A stretch of DNA of 64,000 nt. Source: Longimicrobiaceae bacterium. GTDB taxonomy: Bacteria > Gemmatimonadota > Gemmatimonadetes > Longimicrobiales > Longimicrobiaceae. The DNA lies in assembly GCA_036375715.1 (NCBI GenBank), contig DASVBS010000060.1, positions 62,001-126,000 of the forward strand, in the 5' to 3' direction. Both the position numbers and the translations under genes were made by a program. The notes beneath the pieces were generated by a model that searched no databases, was not told the origin of the DNA, and was given only the letters and a program-made list of their open reading frames with translations. Shown here in pieces: positions 32,516-40,935 of the stretch; position 1 is the first letter of the stretch, and each line of letters starts with the position of its first letter.

Positions 32516-33127
32516 ATGCTCAAGGTCGGGCTGACGGGGAACATCGCGGCCGGCAAGTCGACGGTGGTGGATGTCTGGCGAGAGCTGGGAGCCAGGGTGG
32601 TCGACGCGGACGAGCTCGCGCGCCGGGCGGTGGAACCGGGCAGTCCGGGGCTGCGACGGATCGTCGAGCGTTGGGGGACAGGCGTGCTGAACGCCGCCGG
32701 TGAGCTGGATCGGGCCGCGATGCGCGCCCGTGTGTTCTCCGACCCGGCGGCGCGCAGCGAGTTGGAATCCATCATTCACCCCTTCGTCGCCGCGGCGCGC
32801 GACGCCGAGTTCGCCGCGGCGGAACGCGAGGGCGACCCGGTGGTGGTCGCCGATATCCCTCTGCTCTTCGAGGTGGGGCGAGAAAAGGAGTTCGACCTCG
32901 TGGTCCTGGTCGACGCCCCGGAGGCGGTCCGCCGAGAGCGGCTGGTGCGCGACCGCGGACTCGACCCGGTGGAGGCCGACCGCATGATCGCGGCACAGAT
33001 GCCCGCCACCGAGAAGCGCCCCCGCGCGGATATCATCATCGACAACGCCGGATCGCTGGAAGCGCTACGAAACCGCGCACGCGAGGCCTGGAGCGAGATC
33101 CTGCGTCGGGCAGGGGAGGGGAAGTGA
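32516..33127 (+). CDS. coaE: Dephospho-CoA kinase
   Basis: Phosphorylates dephospho-CoA, the last step of coenzyme A synthesis. 203 residues with Walker A G-N-I-A-A-G-K-S (about residues 8-15), the D-A-D-E-L-A-R motif near 34, I-I-H-P near 85, and D-I-P-L-L-F-E near 113. All are typical of CoaE. ATG 32516 has GGAGGAG just upstream. The stop overlaps the next gene (GTGA). Confidence 0.95.
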   Translation: MLKVGLTGNIAAGKSTVVDVWRELGARVVDADELARRAVEPGSPGLRRIVERWGTGVLNAAGELDRAAMRARVFSDPAARSELESIIHPFVAAARDAEFAAAEREGDPVVVADIPLLFEVGREKEFDLVVLVDAPEAVRRERLVRDRGLDPVEADRMIAAQMPATEKRPRADIIIDNAGSLEALRNRAREAWSEILRRAGEGK

Positions 33128-33801
33128 ACGTGGGGGAGGCCCGCATCCGGGTGGACATGCACACCCACACGCGCCGCTCCTTCGACTGCCTCACTACCCC
33201 CGAACGCTACCTCGACGCCCTCCGAGCTCGCGGGATCCATCGCGCCTTCGTCACCGATCACAACGCCATTGACGGCGCCCTGGAGATGTACGCCCGGGCG
33301 CCGGACCTCATCCTGGTCGGCGAGGAGGTGAAGACCCGCGAGGGGTTCGACCTGATCGGCCTCTTCCTCCGCGAGCTGATCCCCCGCGGTACGCCCGCCC
33401 GTGAGGTCGCCGAGCGGATCCGGGATCAGGGCGGAGTCGTCTACCTTCCCCACCCCTTCGACGTGGGCCGCTCGGGCGCCGGGGAGGCGCACGCCGATCG
33501 CCTGGCCGACCTCATCGATGTGGTCGAGGTCCACAACGCCCGCTGCTTCCGCGCCGCGACCAACGCCCGGGCCCTCGCCTGGGCGACCGCGAAAGGGAAG
33601 CTGCCGGGCGCTGGCTCAGACGCCCACACCGCCGCCGAGCTCGGCAACGGCTTCGTCGAGATGCCCCCCTTCGAACCCACCCGCGAAAGCTTCCTTGCCG
33701 CCCTCGCCCGGGGCGAGATCGGCCGCCGCACCCTCGCCGGCCCCTGGGTGAGGATCGCGTCCACGTACGCGAAGGCGCACAAGCGCATCTTCGGGGTGTG
33801 A
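33124..33801 (+). CDS. PHP-domain metal-dependent phosphoesterase
   Basis: 225 residues. Metal-binding pattern of the PHP fold: D-M-H-T-H-T (about residues 11-16), F-V-T-D-H-N-A near 41, E-E-V near 62, and G-S-D-A-H-T-A near 164. Likely a hydrolase of a phosphoester substrate such as a nucleotide or sugar phosphate; the substrate is unknown. The GTG start overlaps the coaE stop by four bases. The gene ends directly against the GAATTAC repeat element. Confidence 0.85.
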   Translation: MNVGEARIRVDMHTHTRRSFDCLTTPERYLDALRARGIHRAFVTDHNAIDGALEMYARAPDLILVGEEVKTREGFDLIGLFLRELIPRGTPAREVAERIRDQGGVVYLPHPFDVGRSGAGEAHADRLADLIDVVEVHNARCFRAATNARALAWATAKGKLPGAGSDAHTAAELGNGFVEMPPFEPTRESFLAALARGEIGRRTLAGPWVRIASTYAKAHKRIFGV

Positions 33802-33805
33802 TTAT

Positions 33806-33988
33806 GAATTACGAATTACGAATTACGAATTACGAATTACGAATTACGAATTACGAATTACGGAGCCGTTGCGAACGGCAGAGGTCACAAAGGTAAGCCC
33901 AGCGGACGCGCGGAACACCGCCCTTTCCTCTATTGTGAGCTCTGCGGTTTGCCGTAATTCGTAATTCATAATTCGTAATTCATAATTG
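33806..33988. repeat. GAATTAC heptad repeats in inverted arms between convergent genes
   Basis: The left arm, 33806-33861, is eight perfect tandem copies of GAATTAC. The right arm, 33954-33988, is five copies of the reverse-complement heptad (GTAATTC, two of them as ATAATTC, the last ATAATTG). The 92 bp between are unrelated to the repeat. The element fills the whole gap between the stop of the PHP gene (33801) and the stop of the convergent small gene (33994). It is very AT-rich against a GC-rich background. Confidence 0.9.
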
Positions 33989-33993
33989 CAGTC

Positions 33994-34362
33994 CTATTCC
34001 GCTTCCTGCGCAATCGCCAGGTATTCGAGCAGTTGCTCGCTGGTGAGCTGGTGCAGTTGTCGCGCGATGGAGGCGAACTGGGTCGGGATCGGGTCGGAGC
34101 CTTTGCGCACGAGGTCCGGGTCGATGTCGATCGTCCAGGCGGGGAGCTCCACGTCGCCGGTCGGGTCGATCCATTCCAGCGAGTGGAAGACCAGCGTCGC
34201 GCCCAGCTCGGAGGGTTCGTCCACGTAGGGAGCGACCTCCGCTTCGACCAGGTAGAGTTGATTGCCCTGCTGGACCGTGCGGAAGCCGAACGCCATGCCG
34301 AGTGTTCCTTCCCCCTCTTCGTCGTGATGGTGTTCGTGATGAAGGTGTTGATCGTTTGTCAT
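33994..34362 (-). CDS. Hypothetical small protein with a His/Glu-rich N-terminus
   Basis: 122 residues. The first about 20 contain a run rich in His, Asp and Glu (H-L-H-H-E-H-H-H-D-E-E-G-E), a possible metal-binding tail. The rest looks like one small alpha/beta domain and ends in a helix (L-T-S-E-Q-L-L-E-Y-L-A-I-A-Q-E). I do not recognise a family. It lies 44 bp after the helicase gene on the same strand and is probably co-transcribed with it. Confidence 0.6.
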   Translation of the reverse strand: MTNDQHLHHEHHHDEEGEGTLGMAFGFRTVQQGNQLYLVEAEVAPYVDEPSELGATLVFHSLEWIDPTGDVELPAWTIDIDPDLVRKGSDPIPTQFASIARQLHQLTSEQLLEYLAIAQEAE

Positions 34363-34406
34363 CTCTCTTCCCGGTTCAGGGGTGGAACTGCTCGCTAGCC
34401 CGGTGA

Positions 34407-37163
34407 TCAGCGTCGGCGGCGATTCCCTTGGCCACGCTCCCTTCTCCTGCGTCCTCTCGATTCGGTGCGTCCCTTCTCGTCGTGCTCGCCCTGCTCGTCC
34501 CGCGAGGTGCCCTTCCGCCCGGTCGCTGGGCCTGTTGGCCGCGGACCCGCTCGCTCCCGTCGTCCTGATCGCTTCCCACGGCGCGGTCCGCGCCCCTCCT
34601 CCGCGCCGCCCCGCCCGCGTCGCTCCGGTCGTTCACGCACGAGCAGCCCCTCCTGGCGCAGATCCACGCGTGGGCGGGCGGCGAGCTCTCTGGCCTCCTG
34701 CAGAGAGGTTGCCCGCAGCGCTTCACGCTTGCCGCGGAGAACGGTCCAGTGCAGCGGCCGGTCGAGCTGCGGAACGTCGTCGTTGTCGATCCGCTGGAGC
34801 AGTTTCTCGGGTACGCGCACCCGGACAACCGCCGTTCCTTCCTCGATTGCATAGTCCAGCGGCCATTCCTCGCCGCTGAGCTCCAGGGTATCGGGGAGGG
34901 CGAGCCAGCGCTGCCGTTCTTCGGGCGTGGCCCATTCGTCCGGGTCGATCTTCAGGTCCGCTTCGAGGAACTCCGCGTAGGAGCCGACCCCCTGCAGCTT
35001 CGCCAGGAAGTACTGGCGGAGCGCTTCCTCGGACACCTCCCGGGTGGCTCCTCCGGAGCGCCGGTAAACCTCGCGGAGCTCTCGCACCCGCTCCCGATTC
35101 TCTCGCACGTCGCGGTGGTATGCCACCCCCGCCGCCATGGCCGTAGCGAGCGCCCCCCGGGCCGCCTCCGCGAGATTCTCGGGGAACTCCGTGATCGGCT
35201 GCTCTTCGGAGTCCAGCTCGAAGCCCTGGTAGCTGCGGACCGATCGGGCGCGCAGCGGAGCGCGACGATGCCCGGGATCGTAAACAACCTCGACCTCCCC
35301 GCGTTCGGCGAACTCCCACAGCAGCTCGTACGGGATCTGGGTGCCCTCGATGGACCCGCGTGCGCGGCCAAAGCGATCGGAAAAGTAGCGCAGGTCTCCC
35401 ATCACCGCGCCCCAGCGGCCGCAGACGCTGGTGGGCGACACCCGCACCTGCTCTCCCCAGCTCGTTTCCTCGTCGATCACCAGGGCGAAAGGGGCAACCC
35501 GCGCGAGGAGCCGCTGCCACTCTCGCTCCAGTTTGCGGGTCAGTCGCGGGAAGCGCGCCGGCAGTTCCAGGTCCATGGACCGGTAGATGGAGGCGATCCC
35601 CAGCGCCGCGTCTTCGATCGAGCGGACCAGCACGCCCCGCTCGTCGGCCCACTCGGTGAGCGCGGTCTCGTCGAACAGATGCCGCGGCAGTCCGTACACG
35701 GTTCCCAGCGAGCCGCACTGCTCCAGCGCGTCCTGATAGAGCTGATACGCGGTGAGATGGTCGCTGCCGGGCACGACATAGGCCCCGATGTACCGGTCGG
35801 CCCGGGTCATCCGATGAAGGGACTCGATCGACGCGCAGGTGGCGACGACAGGCACGAGCTCCGACGGACCCTGGACCAGCAGCTCACCCCAGGGACGATC
35901 GACCGGGAGCACCTCCACCTCTCGCCCGTAGCGCGTCAGCCGATCCCCTTCGATGAGGCCGCGCCGCTCGAGCAGCTCGACCGCCCTCCGGTACGCGATC
36001 CTGTCGAGAGGAACCGGCAGGTCCAGCTCGTCGGCCCTCACCCCCATGTCGGCGCAGGTCATCGCCACACGCTCCGGATCCCCCGCGAGCTGGAAGTTGG
36101 GCGCCGTCGGCTGCAGCGAGTCGAAATCGATGTCTCGCTCCGACAGGATCCACACTTCTCCCCCTTCGACCCGGCCGTGGACTCGCCCCGCCATCTGCAG
36201 GATCTCGTTGGCGCCCAGAGGCAGGCGGGTCAGAACGCCCTTGCCCCGTTCGACCAGCGTGGTGAACTGCGCGTCCTCGATCACCACGGTGTCCAACCCC
36301 TGAATGTTGAGCGCGGACTGTCCCGCCGCCGTCATCGACAGCAGGTAGGGGTGGGGAGCGTCGCCTTCGAGAAAGGGGCGGAGCTTGGTGATGGGCTCAC
36401 CGCCGTGATAGTAGGCGGTGAAGATCTTCGGCCACCGCCCGGCCACGGTGGTCGCGATCTCCTCCGTCGAAGCCCTGGTGGGTACGAAGACCGCGACTCC
36501 GCGGTCTTCCTTGATGACGTGCCGCAGGAACCGGTCGCTGAGAAACTCCAGCGGCTGCGTGGTCCGGGAAATGCGCACCCGGGCGGCCTTCTGCGGATCG
36601 AAGGCGCTGGTCTCGATGACCTCCGCGGAATCGAGGTATTCGGCGTAGAAGGTGGGGTCGACCGTTGCGGAGAGCCAGATGAACCGGCACCCGGCGCGCT
36701 TTCCCAATGCCAGGCAGAGTTCCAGCTCGGCCGAGGTCTGATGGATCTCGTCCACCACGATCGTGTCATCGCCTACGATGAGATCGTCCTGGAGCCAGCG
36801 TCGCGCGATCCCCGTGGTAACGATGACCACGTTCCAGGTAGGTGTCTCCGGCGTCGCCTCCCGTTCGCGATTCACCACCCCCACCCGCAACGGCGTACCG
36901 ACGATCTCCTCGGCGATCGGCCGGATCGCCAGCGTCTTGCCGGTTCCCGTTCCGGCAACGATCCCGAAGCCTTGGCCGCTGGCGGCAAGCCGCCGGATGT
37001 CGTCCCCGTGCTCCTCCTCCAGCACCGTCCGGATCCCGGTGAGACCCACTCCGAGCTCGATCGTCTCGCACGCCGCGCGTGTCGGCGCGATGACCACCAG
37101 ACGCCCTCCCGTCGGCCGGCCGGGATATCGCTCCGAGGGTGGGATCGTGGGAACGTGAACCAT
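34407..37163 (-). CDS. DEAH-box (HrpA/HrpB-like) helicase with Arg/Gly-rich tail
   Basis: 918 residues from ATG 37163. Walker A G-T-G-T-G-K-T (71-77), motif II D-E-I-H, motif III W-L-S-A-T-V, and motif VI Q-M-A-G-R-V-H-G-R show an SF2 DEAH helicase. The middle and C-terminal parts, including W-P-L-D-Y-A-I-E-E-G, resemble the helicase-associated and C-terminal regions of HrpA/HrpB, so an RNA substrate is likely but not proven. The last about 90 residues are a low-complexity, highly basic R/G/E-rich tail, common in RNA-binding proteins. It is divergent from a TPR gene across a 240-bp gap in which I see no convincing promoter boxes. Confidence 0.85.
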   Translation of the reverse strand: MVHVPTIPPSERYPGRPTGGRLVVIAPTRAACETIELGVGLTGIRTVLEEEHGDDIRRLAASGQGFGIVAGTGTGKTLAIRPIAEEIVGTPLRVGVVNREREATPETPTWNVVIVTTGIARRWLQDDLIVGDDTIVVDEIHQTSAELELCLALGKRAGCRFIWLSATVDPTFYAEYLDSAEVIETSAFDPQKAARVRISRTTQPLEFLSDRFLRHVIKEDRGVAVFVPTRASTEEIATTVAGRWPKIFTAYYHGGEPITKLRPFLEGDAPHPYLLSMTAAGQSALNIQGLDTVVIEDAQFTTLVERGKGVLTRLPLGANEILQMAGRVHGRVEGGEVWILSERDIDFDSLQPTAPNFQLAGDPERVAMTCADMGVRADELDLPVPLDRIAYRRAVELLERRGLIEGDRLTRYGREVEVLPVDRPWGELLVQGPSELVPVVATCASIESLHRMTRADRYIGAYVVPGSDHLTAYQLYQDALEQCGSLGTVYGLPRHLFDETALTEWADERGVLVRSIEDAALGIASIYRSMDLELPARFPRLTRKLEREWQRLLARVAPFALVIDEETSWGEQVRVSPTSVCGRWGAVMGDLRYFSDRFGRARGSIEGTQIPYELLWEFAERGEVEVVYDPGHRRAPLRARSVRSYQGFELDSEEQPITEFPENLAEAARGALATAMAAGVAYHRDVRENRERVRELREVYRRSGGATREVSEEALRQYFLAKLQGVGSYAEFLEADLKIDPDEWATPEERQRWLALPDTLELSGEEWPLDYAIEEGTAVVRVRVPEKLLQRIDNDDVPQLDRPLHWTVLRGKREALRATSLQEARELAARPRVDLRQEGLLVRERPERRGRGGAEEGRGPRRGKRSGRRERAGPRPTGPATGRKGTSRDEQGEHDEKGRTESRGRRRRERGQGNRRRR

Positions 37164-37403
37164 GAATTGCGGACGTGTGTCGATACTCTGCAATTGGGGG
37201 CGCAAGCTCCGGCCGCGGTCGCGAATTCGCAAGTATGCCGCCAGGCGCCGCGGTCGTCCTGCGCTCGAACGGCTCGCAGCCCCGCTGGTTGCCACCCGTC
37301 GGGCGAAGGCGCCATTGGATTTTCCGGATAGATCGACTTTCGTTCGGGGGCGGCAACACGCTTCCCGCGTACGCCTTCGAAAGCGGTTTTACGGTGGAAA
37401 CGG

Positions 37404-39251
37404 ATGAATAATCTGCGAGATCTGCAGGTGCAGGCGCGAAGCCTGGAAAGTGCCGGCCAGCACGCTGCGGCGCTCAAGCTGTACGAGCGCATTCTGGAGG
37501 AGCCCGCGGGGCAGCGTGACGGCGGTGTGTGGGTGCGGAAGGCGCGCCTCCACCTCGCCCTGTCGCAGCAGACGGAGGCCGCGGAGAGCTACGCCACCGC
37601 AGCGGAGCGCTACCAGAGCATGGGGCTGGCAAATCTGGCCCTGGCGCAGAGTCAGCGTGCGGAGCAGGTGGATTCATCGCGGCCGGAGGGCTTCCTGCGC
37701 AGCGCCCGCCTGGCGGCGTCGCTGGGATATGCTCGCGACGCGCGGAGCAGCTTTCTGGCGTATGCCGATCGCGCGATCGCCACGAACGAGGAGGCCGCCG
37801 CGGTTGCCGCCCTACGGGAGTGTCTCTCCTTCTTCCCGGAAGACGAGGCCGTTCGCGCGCGGCTGGTAGAGCTCGCGGGTGAGGCGCCGCCGTACCCGCC
37901 CGTGTCGTTGCCGGAGGTGTCCGTGCGCGAGCGCATCGCTCCGACGGAAACGGAAGCCGGGCCGGCGGCTGTCCTGGAGGCCGACCCCGACGTCGGGGCC
38001 GCGCCGGCGGAGGTAGACGAGGTAGGGGTAGAGGAGCTGGTAGAAACATCAGCGGGTGCACCCGACGCTGCGCCGCAGGTGGAGCCACTCGAAGGCTTCG
38101 AGCCTACACGCGTCGAAGGGCCCTTCGACGCCTCACCGGAGGTGGAGCTGGAGAGCGACGCCGCCGAGGGCGCGTCTGATCCGGCGGTGTTCGCATCGCT
38201 CGATCTGGAAGGGGGCGAGGTTTCCGAGGAAGAAGAGCCCGACGCGGCCGAGGTCGAACCCCTGCCGCTTCTCGGCGTCGAGCCGGGCACCGTTGCGCCG
38301 ACCCCGGCGGAGGAGATTGCCGCCGCACGAGCGCGCGTAGCCGACAACCCGGGTGACCTGACGGCGCGCCGGGAACTGATCGCCCTGCTGCGAGCGCACG
38401 GAGCTCCGGAACTTGCTGAGGCCCTGGCTGACGCCGAGCGTCACTTCGCCGAGGCCGGGCGCATGGCCGAGGCGCTGCGCTTCGTGGAGGAGCTCGCTCG
38501 GCTAGAGCCGCGCGATACGGCTCTGCAGCAGCGGCGCGTCGAGCGGGCGCTGCGCGCGGGAGATCGGCAGGCTCTCCTCGATGCGTACCTCGCCCTCGCG
38601 GATGCGCTCGAAGCGGAGCGGAGGGTGGACGCCGCACGCGACGCGCTCCGGCGAGTGCTCGAGCTCGAGCCCGACAACGAGCGGGCGCGAGCCGTGGTGG
38701 GAGCGCCCACGAGCCTTTCACCAGCACGGGAGTACGTGGACCTGGGGGAGCTGATCCTGTCGGGGGTGCAGCAGGAGGCGACCCGTTTCCAGGTGGCGGC
38801 CCTGGAGCCGACGGGAGACGAGGAATCCGATTTCGAGGAGATCCTGAACCTCTTCCGCCAGAAGATCGCGCGCAGTCTCGACCCGAAGGATTCCGCCAGC
38901 CACTATGATCTTGGTCTGGCATTCAAGGAGATGGGGCTGCTGGACGACGCCATTATCCACCTGCAGAGCGGGTTGAGGGGTGGAGCCAATCCCCTGGCCA
39001 CGCTGGAGGTCCTGGGTGAGTGCTTCGTTCTGAAGGGGCAGACCTCCCTCGCGGCGCGCGTTTTCGAGCGTGCGACCCGCCTGGAGGGAGTGGGCGAAAG
39101 CGATCTGGTGGGGGTGCTCTATGGTCTCGCGCGCTGCCAGGAAGAACTGGGTCAGCGGGAGCAAGCCCGGGGAACGTACGAGCGCATCGTGGCGGTCGAT
39201 CTCTCGTTTCGCGACGCGGCACAGCGACTCGAACGACTGCAATCCCGCTGA
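37404..39251 (+). CDS. TPR-repeat protein with acidic low-complexity linker
   Basis: 615 residues. N-terminal TPR-like helices (residues 1 to about 155) are followed by an acidic linker of about 150 residues rich in Glu, Ala, Val, Pro and Asp. A second TPR array (about 300-615) includes A-S-H-Y-D-L-G-L-A-F-K-E-M-G-L-L-D-D-A-I near residue 495. No signal peptide or membrane segment, so probably cytosolic. TPR arrays are scaffolds for protein partners; none is evident here. The first about 50 residues are well predicted from ATG 37404. The 78-bp gap after it carries the promoter of the next gene. Confidence 0.8.
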   Translation: MNNLRDLQVQARSLESAGQHAAALKLYERILEEPAGQRDGGVWVRKARLHLALSQQTEAAESYATAAERYQSMGLANLALAQSQRAEQVDSSRPEGFLRSARLAASLGYARDARSSFLAYADRAIATNEEAAAVAALRECLSFFPEDEAVRARLVELAGEAPPYPPVSLPEVSVRERIAPTETEAGPAAVLEADPDVGAAPAEVDEVGVEELVETSAGAPDAAPQVEPLEGFEPTRVEGPFDASPEVELESDAAEGASDPAVFASLDLEGGEVSEEEEPDAAEVEPLPLLGVEPGTVAPTPAEEIAAARARVADNPGDLTARRELIALLRAHGAPELAEALADAERHFAEAGRMAEALRFVEELARLEPRDTALQQRRVERALRAGDRQALLDAYLALADALEAERRVDAARDALRRVLELEPDNERARAVVGAPTSLSPAREYVDLGELILSGVQQEATRFQVAALEPTGDEESDFEEILNLFRQKIARSLDPKDSASHYDLGLAFKEMGLLDDAIIHLQSGLRGGANPLATLEVLGECFVLKGQTSLAARVFERATRLEGVGESDLVGVLYGLARCQEELGQREQARGTYERIVAVDLSFRDAAQRLERLQSR

Positions 39252-39261
39252 CAGCCGGGTT

Positions 39262-39290
39262 TTGACAGTCGTCCGCGCGGCGGTTAGCTT
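39262..39290 (+). promoter_or_regulatory. Sigma70-type promoter for the polyprenyl synthase gene
   Basis: TTGACA (39262-39267), a 17-bp spacer, then TAGCTT (39285-39290). The start codon is 40 bp downstream. It lies just after the TPR gene stop. Confidence 0.65.
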
Positions 39291-39329
39291 CCCGCCCGCC
39301 CGCGTTCAACTTTCCCGCGCTACGAGCAG

Positions 39330-40316
39330 ATGCTTCGCACCGCGCCTCCGAAGCTGTCCCAGATCCAGGATCCCATCGTCGATCGGCTGGACCGGGTCGT
39401 CGACGAGTTCCGTCGCATCGTCGCGGCCGATTTCGATCGGGTCACCGAGATCAACGACTACCTGCTGCAGGTGCGGGGCAAGCTCTTCCGTCCCAGCCTC
39501 CTCCTTCTCTGCAGCGAGATCGGCGGCCGTTCGCGCCCCGAGGCGGAATCGCTCGCCGCGGTGGTCGAGCTGATCCATCTCTCCACTCTGGTCCACGACG
39601 ACGCCGTCGACCACTCCGTTCTGCGGCGGGGGATGCCGACCGTCAACGCCATGTGGAGCCACCAGGTCGCCATCATCATGGGCGACTATCTCTACTCCCG
39701 CTCGGTCAGCGAGCTGGCCCGGCTGGGAGACATCGAGCCGGTGCGCATCCTCGCTGCGGCGGCCAACGCCATGTCGGTGGGCGAGCTGCGGCAGCTCGCC
39801 TCCTGCGATGCCCTCGACTTCACCGAGCAGGACTATCACCTGCTGATCGAGTGCAAGACTGCGTCGCTCATCGCGGCCGCGTGCGAGCTCGGCGCCCTCT
39901 ACGGCGATCCGACCTACCGGGTGCCCCTGGCCCGCTTCGGGCACGATCTGGGGATGGCCTTCCAGATCGTGGATGACCTGCTCGACTACACCTCCGACGA
40001 GGCCGCGCTGGGCAAGCCGGCCGGGCTGGACCTGCGGGAGCACAAGGTGACCCTTCCCTTGCTGTACGCGCTCCCGCGGATGAGCAGGAGCGAGCGGGAG
40101 CGGGTGGAGGCCTTCTTCGCCGAGCCGATCCCCGACGACGCCGAGATCGCGGCGATCGTGCAGATGGTGCGCGATCGTGGCGGCTTGGATTATGCGAAGT
40201 CGCAGGCGCTCATGTTCGCCCAGAGGGCGCGTGAGTCGCTGGAAGGCCTGCCCATGAGCCCGGCTCTCCAGGCGCTGCGGGAGAGCATCGCCTACGTCGT
40301 GGAACGCCGCCACTGA
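39330..40316 (+). CDS. Polyprenyl diphosphate synthase (long-chain, trans)
   Basis: Extends an allylic diphosphate with isopentenyl diphosphate units, giving the side chain of a respiratory quinone (octaprenyl/heptaprenyl type). 328 residues. The first Asp-rich motif is L-V-H-D-D-A-V-D with Asp90, Asp91 and Asp94, followed by L-R-R-G. The second is Q-I-V-D-D-L-L-D with Asp215, Asp216 and Asp219. Both match the IspB/HepT family. Chain length cannot be read safely from sequence. It stands alone behind its own promoter and is followed by a small membrane-protein gene. Confidence 0.92.
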   Translation: MLRTAPPKLSQIQDPIVDRLDRVVDEFRRIVAADFDRVTEINDYLLQVRGKLFRPSLLLLCSEIGGRSRPEAESLAAVVELIHLSTLVHDDAVDHSVLRRGMPTVNAMWSHQVAIIMGDYLYSRSVSELARLGDIEPVRILAAAANAMSVGELRQLASCDALDFTEQDYHLLIECKTASLIAAACELGALYGDPTYRVPLARFGHDLGMAFQIVDDLLDYTSDEAALGKPAGLDLREHKVTLPLLYALPRMSRSERERVEAFFAEPIPDDAEIAAIVQMVRDRGGLDYAKSQALMFAQRARESLEGLPMSPALQALRESIAYVVERRH

Positions 40317-40349
40317 CGGGAATAAACCGTTGCCTCGGTTGGAGGGTTG

Positions 40350-40625
40350 ATGAACGTTGCAATCCGCCGAAGGGTGGGTCGCTTGTCGATGGTCGTGCTG
40401 GTGGGGTTGGTGCTCGGCGCATTGCTGACGGAGCTGACCGTTCGTTTTCTCCCGGAGAGCGCGGCCAGGGAGTTCTTCACCACCTCGGTCGCCGCCGCCT
40501 TCGGCCCTCTGGTGATCGACCTCGTCGCGGTCGGCGTGACCATCGGCCCCCTGGTCTTCCACCTCAACGCCCTCAGCGTGGCGGGAATACTGATCGTGGC
40601 GCTGGCGGCGAGGGCGTGGCTGTAA
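40350..40625 (+). CDS. DUF4321-like small membrane protein
   Basis: 91 residues with two hydrophobic segments (L-S-M-V-V-L-V-G-L-V-L-G-A-L-L-T-E near residues 12-28 and the C-terminal third). The layout, including L-P-E-S-A-A-R-E-F-F between them, fits the DUF4321 family of unknown function. ATG 40350 has GGAGGG just upstream; an adjacent TTG is also possible. It follows the polyprenyl synthase by 33 bp and may share its transcript. Confidence 0.65.
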   Translation: MNVAIRRRVGRLSMVVLVGLVLGALLTELTVRFLPESAAREFFTTSVAAAFGPLVIDLVAVGVTIGPLVFHLNALSVAGILIVALAARAWL

Positions 40626-40630
40626 GGGAA

Positions 40631-40929
40631 AGAAGCTAGGAGCCAGAAGCTAGAAGCAAGAATTCTTTGGGCCGGCCTCGAGGTTTAGGGCCGGCCCATT
40701 GCCGTGTTCTGGATTCTGCATTCTGACCCTTGTTCCCCGAGCCACTTCGTCGGGCCGGCTGCAGTCCGTGGCTCCAGGCGCCAACCTCGGATTACGTGAG
40801 GCTCCGGCACGCCCGAGATAGAGACGTCTGGCACCTGAGGGGGCAGAAGGAGGATAGGTAGAATGCTCCGGGGCCGGCGCTCTCACATCGAGGCCGGCCC
40901 CAGAATATTCTAGCTTCTAGCTCCTAGCT
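40631..40929. repeat. Heptad-repeat inverted element with two internal GC-rich hairpins
   Basis: Fills the 310-bp gap between two convergent genes. At the left edge are five heptads of consensus AGAAGCY, the last being AGAATTC (40631-40665). The segment 40634-40655 pairs with 40908-40929 on the opposite strand with 21 of 22 matches. Inside are two strong palindromes, 40668-40698 (10-bp stem of GGCCGGCC type) and 40870-40901 (9-bp stem). A further heptad run lies near 40705-40725 (TTCTG-containing units). No gene is visible in it. Confidence 0.85.
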
Positions 40930-40935
40930 CCTCCC

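Noticed and set aside
33806-33988. CRISPR array
   Set aside because: Units are 7 bp in direct tandem without spacers, and no cas gene is near.
34749-37331. 860-codon open frame opposite the helicase gene
   Set aside because: GC-rich codon bias leaves the antisense frame open. Its translation has no recognisable motif, while the opposite strand encodes a complete helicase.
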